Assembly (NCBI GenBank): GCA_027294925.1
Contig: JAPULM010000638.1
Location: 1-6,436 of the forward strand
Source of the DNA: a bacterium
Lineage (GTDB): Bacteria; Tectomicrobia; Entotheonellia; Entotheonellales; Entotheonellaceae
Direction: 5' to 3'
Length of the DNA stretch: 6,436 nucleotides
The notes beneath the pieces were generated by a model, which saw only the letters and a list, made by a program, of their open reading frames with translations, had not been told where the DNA came from and ran no database searches. Both the position numbers and the translations under genes were made by a program. Positions 1 through 4,846 of the stretch are shown piece after piece (within the stretch, counting starts at the first letter, position 1; every line of letters starts with the position of its first letter).

Positions 1-87
1 TTCCGTTGGCCAGGTTTTTTCAGTGCGCTAGTAGCCGCCCTCGGCGGGGCGAAACGGACTTCTGACGATGTGTACTGGCGCTAGCCC

Positions 88-870
88 TCAACGTGGCAAG
101 CGGTCGAGGAATGCTTTGACCACGCCGGTAAATGCCTCTGGCTGTTCGAGATACGTCCAATGACCAGCCTGATGAATAATTTCCATCGTGCAATTGGGCA
201 TTTGATCTCGAAGATACTTGTGATATTTTACCGGCGTGAGATTGTCCTCGTCACCACACACCGCCAGAGCTGGCGTGTCGATGTCCTTCACGCGTGAGAT
301 AGCGTCAAACGTATCATCACAAATCCAATCCTTGTGTGTCACTTCAAGCCGGGTGTCGGCCGTCATGTCATAAACGGCCTGGACGACAGTCAGAGGCGTA
401 CTGCGCGCGTAGCCCCAGGTGCGATCGGGAGCCCTACGCTGGCCGCTTTGCGCCGCTTGTCGTGACGCCTGGAGAATCGACGGGGCCACACGCAACCGCG
501 CCCCGGTATCGATGAGCATGAGGGCCTTGAGGCGCTCCGGATAATACAGTGCCGCGGTGAGCGCAACGCCGCCGCCCATGGAGTGCCCAGCCAAGACGAA
601 TTGATCCCAGCCCAACGTGGCGGCCAATCCCATGACATAATGGGCGTGATCTGCCATGCCCCGAAAGCCATCGCCCCCGGACTGACCATGCCCAGGCAGA
701 TCAATTGCTACCGGGGTATGCGCCTCGGCCAACGATGCCATGTGCTGCGTCCAAACTTTGCTGTTGCACCCGGTGCCGTGCACGTATAACACGCGCTGTC
801 CAATCGGCGCCGTGGGGTCGTGCGCCGCCTCGTAGTGAATCGTCAACCCGTCAATCTGCTCAAATCCCAT
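88..870 (-). CDS. alpha/beta hydrolase fold protein (esterase or lactonase type)
   Basis: The 260-residue protein has the full alpha/beta hydrolase signature. It shows an HGTG oxyanion-hole motif (31-34), a DLPGHGxS segment (57-64), the nucleophile elbow GHSMGG (95-100) with catalytic Ser97, the acid within GDEDNLTP (206-213, probably Asp209) and the base His237 in AGHW. The length is normal for the family, the triad is intact, and no signal peptide or membrane segment is seen, so it should be a soluble cytoplasmic enzyme. The start is supported by GAGGA at 878-882 (minus strand), seven bases from the ATG. Family members hydrolyse esters, enol-lactones, C-C bonds or haloalkanes; the sequence does not settle which. 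It is separated from the SGNH gene by 238 bases that hold a promoter candidate and a palindrome, so it is probably its own transcription unit. The family call is secure; the substrate is unknown. Confidence 0.93.
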   Translation of the reverse strand: MGFEQIDGLTIHYEAAHDPTAPIGQRVLYVHGTGCNSKVWTQHMASLAEAHTPVAIDLPGHGQSGGDGFRGMADHAHYVMGLAATLGWDQFVLAGHSMGGGVALTAALYYPERLKALMLIDTGARLRVAPSILQASRQAAQSGQRRAPDRTWGYARSTPLTVVQAVYDMTADTRLEVTHKDWICDDTFDAISRVKDIDTPALAVCGDEDNLTPVKYHKYLRDQMPNCTMEIIHQAGHWTYLEQPEAFTGVVKAFLDRLPR

Positions 871-907
871 CCGGGTATCCTCTGTATTATGAGTTCAGAC
901 AATAGCC

Positions 908-924
908 TTCGCGACCACCGCGAA
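908..924. promoter_or_regulatory. perfect inverted repeat, candidate operator or leader hairpin
   Basis: TTCGCGACCACCGCGAA consists of perfect 6-base arms around a 5-base centre. It begins a few bases downstream of the predicted transcription start of the alpha/beta hydrolase, the classic place for a repressor operator. In RNA it would form a GC-rich 6-bp stem with a 5-base loop, ending 26 bases before the ribosome binding site. No T-run follows, so it is not a terminator. No regulator gene is present in the window to pair with it. Confidence 0.45.
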
Positions 925-932
925 CGACCCGT

Positions 933-941
933 ATTGTATCA
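933..941 (-). promoter_or_regulatory. candidate extended -10 promoter for the alpha/beta hydrolase
   Basis: Read on the minus strand the site is TGATACAAT: a TG extended -10 dinucleotide, one base, and a hexamer matching TATAAT at five of six positions. No good -35 box is visible at the usual distance, which is common for extended -10 promoters. Transcription would begin near 926, giving a leader of about 56 bases. This is a motif match only. Confidence 0.4.
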
Positions 942-1108
942 TATCTAGCGCAACAGCTTCTGAGGTCGATGCTACTGTGCTGGGTTCTGAGGGACGACCT
1001 TCCATACTATCACGTTGCAATAAGGTGGTTGCCAACGACGGTAACGTCTCATACAGCTCCCACGTTGACGTCACGGCATCTTGCGGTAGGGCCCACGGCA
1101 CATGGACC

Positions 1109-2257
1109 CTAATCGAACAGCGCTAGGTCGATGGCGTCGCCCATCTGGCAATAACCGAGATCGCTCGGGTGAAGCCCATCGTCGCAATCGTAGATTGGCA
1201 GCATTTGGGTCGGACATTCGGGGTCGCGCAACGCCTTGTCGAAATCGACGACGCCGTCCAAGGCGCCGCTTTCGCGGATCCACCTGTTGACCGCGACGCG
1301 ATGCCCCTCGCGCACCGGGTTCCAGGCACCGGGCAGGAACGTCTCGTTGCCGAATGGCGTCAGGGTGGCGCCAAACAATTTGATCCCGCCTGCCTGTGCC
1401 TGTAAGGCCATCTGGGTGAGGCCAGCGATCATCTGTTCGGCGGTGACCTCCTCGTCAGGATTGGCGCTGCGGTTGCGCAGATCGTTGGTGCCGAGCATAA
1501 CGATCGCATGGCTCACGCCGGGCTGAGCCAGCACGTCGCGATCGAAGCGCCGCAATCCGCTGTCGCCGCGCAGATCATGCAAGATCCGGTTGCCGCCGAG
1601 CCCCTGGTTCATCACCCCGAGAGGCCGGCCACCCTGCCGAGCAATCAGCCGCCGGGCCAGCTGATCGGGCCAGCGGCAATAGGCGTCATGGGTGGAGATA
1701 TTGGCGTCGGTCAGCGAGTCGCCGAGCGTAACCACGCCACCGGTCTCTTGCGACGCCAGCACATCGATGCCGCTGACGAAGAACCACTCGTCGGTGATCT
1801 TGCCGACCGGCATCGTGATGGCGGCGGCAAAATTGCCCGGCGGAGAGATGTAATTGGTCTGCCGTGCATAGCGCCCGGTGATTTGGAAGCCGGGCGGCAT
1901 CTCGCCCGGCAAATAGAGCGTCACCGCCAAGTCGGCCAGCGGCTTCACGTCGAGCATGACCGAGTCGCTGATCACCAGTGCACCCGCCGCGACCGTCGCC
2001 GAATCGGTGCCGCCAAAGGTGAGCTTGCGCTCTGAGCCCGGCACGATCGCCGGGCCCTTGTCCCGGATCCCGACATAGGCGGCGCCGATCGTGAGCTTGT
2101 CGTTGCCATAGGCGTTCGACACCCGTACCCTCAAGGTGTCGCCACCAATACTGACACGCGGATGCATCCGCAAGGTGTGATTGTTGAAGCCCACACCGGT
2201 TTCACTCGGCGCCGGCGAGGTGGCCCAAGTGCCAACCCAATGCCTGTTGTGGTCCAT
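1109..2257 (-). CDS. SGNH/GDSL-family hydrolase (esterase/lipase type)
   Basis: Starting at the ATG with the strong ribosome binding site, the protein has 382 residues. Residues 1 to about 160 form a beta-rich N-terminal domain that opens with HWVGTWATSPAP, typical of the larger SGNH hydrolases related to XynE/XynB-type esterases. The SGNH catalytic domain follows: block I GDSLTD (179-184, nucleophile Ser181), block II NQGLGGN (217-223), block III LGTND (255-259, oxyanion Asn258) and block V DDGLHPSDLGY with Asp360 and His363. All catalytic residues are present. There is no signal peptide, so it is probably cytoplasmic, unlike the secreted members of the family. Related enzymes remove acyl groups from carbohydrates or cleave small carboxylic esters; the substrate here is unknown. 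The gene follows the amidohydrolase by 17 bases and is almost certainly co-transcribed with it. Confidence 0.93.
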   Translation of the reverse strand: MDHNRHWVGTWATSPAPSETGVGFNNHTLRMHPRVSIGGDTLRVRVSNAYGNDKLTIGAAYVGIRDKGPAIVPGSERKLTFGGTDSATVAAGALVISDSVMLDVKPLADLAVTLYLPGEMPPGFQITGRYARQTNYISPPGNFAAAITMPVGKITDEWFFVSGIDVLASQETGGVVTLGDSLTDANISTHDAYCRWPDQLARRLIARQGGRPLGVMNQGLGGNRILHDLRGDSGLRRFDRDVLAQPGVSHAIVMLGTNDLRNRSANPDEEVTAEQMIAGLTQMALQAQAGGIKLFGATLTPFGNETFLPGAWNPVREGHRVAVNRWIRESGALDGVVDFDKALRDPECPTQMLPIYDCDDGLHPSDLGYCQMGDAIDLALFD

Positions 2258-2266
2258 CGGCGGTCT

Positions 2267-2272
2267 CCTCCT
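2267..2272 (-). promoter_or_regulatory. Shine-Dalgarno site that sets the SGNH hydrolase start
   Basis: AGGAGG on the minus strand lies nine bases before the ATG at 2257. It begins two bases after the amidohydrolase stop codon (2277-2275). An in-frame ATG 18 codons further upstream (2311) would lie inside the amidohydrolase gene and add an Arg-rich, unconserved stretch. The protein's family-like sequence begins right after the ATG at 2257, so that start is preferred. Confidence 0.8.
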
Positions 2273-2274
2273 GT

Positions 2275-3114
2275 TTACAATACGTGTTGGTTTGATGACG
2301 ACCAGCCCCACCAGGCGCAGACCGCCTGCCCCATAATGAGCGCCTTATCCGACTCGGACAACCACGGCAGCTCCTCGGTGAACATCGTCACACACTGTCG
2401 CCAGGAACACGGCATCTTCGTGATGTCGGTCCCCCAGAACATCCGTTGCGGACCGAAGGCGTCGTAGATCTGACGCACGAATGTGTGCATGGACGGAAAC
2501 GGGTACGCCTCGCTCGAGTAGCCGGGCGCACCGGTCACCTTGACGGCCACGTTGGGCTGCTTCGCCAGCGCCAGCAGCGCGGGCATGTGGGTCATGGCGG
2601 CGGCATCCTTGAGCGTGGTGGTGCCACCTCTGCCGCCCAGGTGGTCGATCGTAAGCCGCAGACCGGGATGGCGCTCGGCGATGCGCCCGACCGCTGGCAA
2701 TGAGTCCGTCGCCAACATCGCGATTGGGACGTCGGCGCGCTCGGCGGCATCCCACAGCCAGTCGAGTGTACCATCCTCCAACCAGCCGCGCAGCGGCTCC
2801 CGCAGGAACCCGTAGCGCAGACCAAGCATGCCCGGCTGGTTCCTCCAACTTGCCACCAGTGAGCGGTTTTCCGGCCGGTCCAGTGGCAACGCCCCCATGA
2901 TCGCGAAGCGGCCGGGATAGGTACGCACCGCTGCGAACGCCATCTCGGTCGAGCCTGGGTCCCAGCTCGGCGGATGGATGACCGCGGCGTCGACACCGCC
3001 TTCATCCATCAGGCCGACGGCCTCCTGGGTGGTGAACGCCGTGACCTGACGATGTGCCAGATTGCTCGGAAGGCCACTGCCCCAGACATGGATCTGGGCA
3101 TCGACGATCTGCAT
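2275..3114 (-). CDS. amidohydrolase-2 family protein (metal-independent or lactonase-like subgroup)
   Basis: The 279-residue TIM-barrel protein matches the amidohydrolase-2 pattern. It opens with IVDAQIHVWG, carries IDHLGG (156-161, His158) at the end of a central strand and FWGTD (227-230, Asp230) near the C-terminus, and ends with a typical helix (IMGQAVCAWWGW). The usual HxH after the first strand is Q7-x-H9, and the position that often holds another metal-ligand His (VPIAMLATD, 129-137) has none. Metal binding is therefore probably weak or absent. Amidohydrolase-2 members include decarboxylases and lactonases such as the metal-free 2-pyrone-4,6-dicarboxylate lactonase, so lactone hydrolysis is possible. 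The start is fixed by an in-frame TAG two codons upstream and by AGAGGAG at 3123-3129, eight bases from the ATG. It is the first gene of the amidohydrolase-SGNH operon. Confidence 0.9.
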   Translation of the reverse strand: MQIVDAQIHVWGSGLPSNLAHRQVTAFTTQEAVGLMDEGGVDAAVIHPPSWDPGSTEMAFAAVRTYPGRFAIMGALPLDRPENRSLVASWRNQPGMLGLRYGFLREPLRGWLEDGTLDWLWDAAERADVPIAMLATDSLPAVGRIAERHPGLRLTIDHLGGRGGTTTLKDAAAMTHMPALLALAKQPNVAVKVTGAPGYSSEAYPFPSMHTFVRQIYDAFGPQRMFWGTDITKMPCSWRQCVTMFTEELPWLSESDKALIMGQAVCAWWGWSSSNQHVL

Positions 3115-3137
3115 CGTCTATTCTCCTCTGATCGGTT

Positions 3138-3149
3138 GTCGTTCACGAC
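3138..3149. promoter_or_regulatory. short inverted repeat in the amidohydrolase leader
   Basis: GTCGTTCACGAC has perfect 5-base arms around two bases. It lies within the leader of the amidohydrolase transcript, nine bases upstream of the Shine-Dalgarno site and one base from a second inverted repeat. It could be an operator; its centre is too short for a good RNA hairpin. On its own it could be chance. Confidence 0.3.
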
Positions 3150-3150
3150 C

Positions 3151-3166
3151 AGCGGGTCGGCCCGCT
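3151..3166. promoter_or_regulatory. GC-rich inverted repeat or hairpin in the amidohydrolase leader
   Basis: AGCGGGTCGGCCCGCT has perfect 6-base arms and a 4-base loop, so it would fold into a stable RNA hairpin in the leader about 21 bases before the amidohydrolase ribosome binding site. No T-run follows on either strand, which argues against intrinsic termination. A control element, whether operator or leader structure, is the best reading. Confidence 0.4.
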
Positions 3167-3236
3167 TGCCAGCCCGCATGGCGTGGTCCCCCGCATGGCG
3201 CTTCAGGACTTGATATATAAAGCGGTCCATTCGCCT

Positions 3237-3266
3237 ATCATACCGCAGAACAGGTGTGAGACTCAA
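3237..3266 (-). promoter_or_regulatory. candidate sigma70-type promoter for the amidohydrolase-SGNH operon
   Basis: On the minus strand TTGAGT (3266-3261; 4 of 6 matches to TTGACA) is followed after 18 bases by TATGAT (3242-3237; 5 of 6 matches to TATAAT). Transcription would start near 3230, giving a leader of about 115 bases that contains both inverted repeats described at 3138-3166. This is a motif match only. Confidence 0.4.
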
Positions 3267-3332
3267 CGTCTCGGACAACTTCTGAGCGACGGCGGTCATC
3301 GGTTTGCCACCTGGGGTCTCAGACGGGACCTG

Positions 3333-3361
3333 TTGACGCGCCCATTCGGCCGGTATAAGAT
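3333..3361 (+). promoter_or_regulatory. candidate sigma70-type promoter for the MmgE/PrpD pair
   Basis: TTGACG (3333-3338; 5 of 6 matches) is followed after 17 bases by TAAGAT (3356-3361; 4 of 6). An overlapping TATAAG (3354-3359; 5 of 6) would give a 15-base spacer. Transcription would begin near 3368, leaving a leader of about 60 bases that carries the palindrome at 3404-3416. Confidence 0.45.
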
Positions 3362-3403
3362 TCGTTGTATGGGGAAAAGGCGAGAGACTCTGTAAACACA
3401 TAC

Positions 3404-3416
3404 GGTACGTCGTACC
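3404..3416. promoter_or_regulatory. perfect palindrome abutting the MmgE/PrpD ribosome binding site
   Basis: GGTACGTCGTACC has perfect 6-base arms around a single central T. It ends at the base just before the AAGGAGG ribosome binding site (3417-3423). The GGT...ACC outline resembles operators of GntR-family regulators (the GT/AC half-site pattern seen with FadR and PdhR), which is suggestive only. In RNA it could pair as a 5-bp stem with a 3-base loop. No regulator gene is in the window. Confidence 0.45.
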
Positions 3417-3423
3417 AAGGAGG
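3417..3423 (+). promoter_or_regulatory. Shine-Dalgarno site that sets the first MmgE/PrpD start
   Basis: AAGGAGG lies four bases before the ATG at 3428. The spacing is short, but the match to the anti-Shine-Dalgarno sequence is near perfect. It rules out the in-frame ATG at 3365, whose extra 21 residues would be translated through the palindrome and the ribosome binding site and do not look like family sequence. Confidence 0.8.
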
Positions 3424-3427
3424 CGTC

Positions 3428-4816
3428 ATGGGGGCAACGGAGACACTCTCTCGGTTCATTGTTAACACCGACTATGATGACATTGCGGCGGAGGCATTCC
3501 GCCTCTCTAAGAGACTCGTTCTGGACTGGCTCGGTACCGCTCTGGCCGGGTATGCGGAGGAAGGCGGCCAGATAGTGACGGAATATGTCCGTGAGATGGG
3601 CGGTACGCCCGAGTCAACCCTCATCGGTAGTGGGTGCAAGTCATCTGCTGCCAGCACAGCTTTTGCGAACGGCACTATGGGTCACTTGCTGGATTACGAC
3701 GACATGGGTTTTTCCCACCCCACCACCTGTATCCTGCCGGCGATTCTGGCTCTGGGCGAAAGACACGGGTCATGCGGTAAGGACGTGCTGACAGCCGTCG
3801 TGCTGGGCTATGAGACCTTCGAGCATCTCTCCGTTGCCGCCCGGCCATATGAGGGTTCGGTTCGCCAACGTGGTTATCACCCCACTGCATTGTACGGCGC
3901 ACTGGCCGCCGCCGCTGCCAGTGCTAAACTGCTTGGACTGGATGTGCAAAAGACCCGTTGCGCCCTCGGACTTGCCGGGTCGCAGGCCGGGGGGCTGAGC
4001 CAGAATTTCGGCACCTGGGCAAAGGGTATGCACGGTGGCAACGCCGCGCGCACCGGGGTTATGTCAGCCTTACTTGCGGCTAAAGGGTATTACGCCGACG
4101 AGGAAATCATCGAGGGCGGTCATGGCTTTTTCCACGCCATACACATGGAGGGCAACTATGACATCGCCAAGGTGACGGAAAATCTGGGTAATCCCTGGTG
4201 CATCGTGTCACCGAGCCTGAGCATTAAGGGCTATCCCTGCTGTGGTGGGAACCACAGCCCGTTGGATGCTGCTCTGGGCATCATCCACGACAACGGGCTT
4301 TCCTATGACGATATCGACAGCCTCGCGGTCGATTGTCATCCGGCTCTGTTGGATCTGTTACGCTTCGTTAAACCCTCGGTCGCGTTCAACGGTAAATTCA
4401 GTCTGGACTACAATATGGCTGCCGCTATGGTCTATGGCAAAGTCAACATCGAGACCTTCCGCCAGGAGGTATGCGATGATCCAACAATGCGCCAGGCGAT
4501 GGAGGAGAAGATCCGGTTTGTGGCGCATCCGGAGTGGACCCATGCCGAGATCGCGCAAGGCACGCCGGTGACCATCACCACCAAGGATGGCCGAACGTTT
4601 CGCCGAACTGTGGCGTATCAGAAGGGCCATCCACACAACCCGCTGACCCAGGATGAGGTGAGGGATAAGTTCCGCTACTGTTGTGCACATACGCCTTTAG
4701 CCTCGAACCAGATTGAACAGCTGATCGACAGGGTGGAGGACCTGGATCAGGTCGCCGATATCTCGCAGATCATGGAACTGACCATCGCCGCAGTGGCCGT
4801 CGCCGGCGCTGATTAA
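3428..4816 (+). CDS. MmgE/PrpD family protein, paralogue 1 (dehydratase/decarboxylase/epimerase family)
   Basis: The 462-residue protein is of normal length for the MmgE/PrpD family, which includes 2-methylcitrate dehydratase, cis-aconitate decarboxylase and iminodisuccinate epimerase. Family landmarks are the helical N-terminus with VLDWLGTALAG (31-41), NGTMGHLLDYDDMGFSHP (81-98), NFGTWAKGMHGGNAARTG (193-210), KGYPCCGGNHSPLDA (267-281) and GKFSLDYNMAAAMVYG (322-337). Against human cis-aconitate decarboxylase (catalytic Asp93, Thr97, His103, Lys207, His277; numbering from memory), Asp89, His97 and Lys199 are kept. The Thr is Met93, the DDM-to-His loop is two residues shorter, and the position of His277 is Cys272. 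Cys at that point is common in uncharacterised family members, where a later His (here His276) may take over. No signal peptide is seen. It is followed after 30 bases by paralogue 2. The family is certain; the reaction is not known. Confidence 0.93.
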   Translation: MGATETLSRFIVNTDYDDIAAEAFRLSKRLVLDWLGTALAGYAEEGGQIVTEYVREMGGTPESTLIGSGCKSSAASTAFANGTMGHLLDYDDMGFSHPTTCILPAILALGERHGSCGKDVLTAVVLGYETFEHLSVAARPYEGSVRQRGYHPTALYGALAAAAASAKLLGLDVQKTRCALGLAGSQAGGLSQNFGTWAKGMHGGNAARTGVMSALLAAKGYYADEEIIEGGHGFFHAIHMEGNYDIAKVTENLGNPWCIVSPSLSIKGYPCCGGNHSPLDAALGIIHDNGLSYDDIDSLAVDCHPALLDLLRFVKPSVAFNGKFSLDYNMAAAMVYGKVNIETFRQEVCDDPTMRQAMEEKIRFVAHPEWTHAEIAQGTPVTITTKDGRTFRRTVAYQKGHPHNPLTQDEVRDKFRYCCAHTPLASNQIEQLIDRVEDLDQVADISQIMELTIAAVAVAGAD

Positions 4817-4834
4817 GAAGGCACTGATCTAAAT

Positions 4835-4839
4835 GGAGG
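4835..4839 (+). promoter_or_regulatory. ribosome binding site of the second MmgE/PrpD gene
   Basis: GGAGG lies seven bases before the ATG at 4847, inside the 30-base gap after the stop codon of the first paralogue. No promoter or terminator fits in this gap, so the two genes are read as one operon. Confidence 0.75.
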
Positions 4840-4846
4840 CCTGGGA

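Larger units (their letters stand above)
871..1108. other. intergenic region upstream of the alpha/beta hydrolase
   Basis: These 238 bases lie between the end of the SGNH gene and the start of the alpha/beta hydrolase, both on the minus strand. They hold an extended -10 promoter candidate (933-941), a perfect 17-base inverted repeat (908-924), a TGACGTCA octamer palindrome (1066-1073) and a weak AACGT/ACGTT inverted repeat (1043-1047 and 1062-1066). An open frame of 68 codons starting with GTG crosses the region on the minus strand. Only about half of its codons end in G or C and it lacks a good ribosome binding site, so I do not call it a gene. Confidence 0.6.
3115..3427. other. divergent regulatory region between the two operons
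   Basis: These 313 bases separate the minus-strand amidohydrolase-SGNH operon from the plus-strand MmgE/PrpD pair. They hold a promoter candidate in each direction, two adjacent inverted repeats in the amidohydrolase leader (3138-3149 and 3151-3166), a GCGGT/ACCGC repeat flanking the amidohydrolase -10 box (3222-3226 and 3242-3246), and a palindrome against the MmgE/PrpD ribosome binding site. A minus-strand frame starting at ATG 3299 has coding-like third positions up to the amidohydrolase start, but it runs on 106 bases into that gene, so it is not called as a gene. Confidence 0.65.

Noticed and set aside
35..47. CCGCC-CTC-GGCGG hairpin near a run of six T
   Set aside because: For the minus-strand hydrolase transcript the hairpin is followed by A residues, not T, and on the plus strand the T-run comes before the hairpin. 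It is therefore not an intrinsic terminator for either strand.
895..1101. 68-codon minus-strand open frame just after the SGNH stop
   Set aside because: It needs a GTG start without a clear ribosome site, only about half its codons end in G or C, it resembles no family I know, and it overlaps the promoter and palindrome of the alpha/beta hydrolase.
1089..1109. Imperfect hairpin immediately after the SGNH stop
   Set aside because: The stem has a C/A mismatch and no T-tract follows, so evidence for a terminator is too weak.
1508..2035. 175-codon plus-strand open frame
   Set aside because: It lies wholly antisense to the SGNH catalytic and N-terminal domains, is rich in Arg, His and Ala as expected from reading a high-GC gene backwards, and shows no family pattern.
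3183..3395. 70-codon plus-strand open frame in the divergent region
   Set aside because: It has no ribosome binding site, runs through the promoter motifs and resembles nothing.
3365..3427. Upstream ATG extending the first MmgE/PrpD protein by 21 residues
   Set aside because: It lacks a ribosome binding site and would lie near the predicted transcript start; the ATG at 3428 has AAGGAGG.
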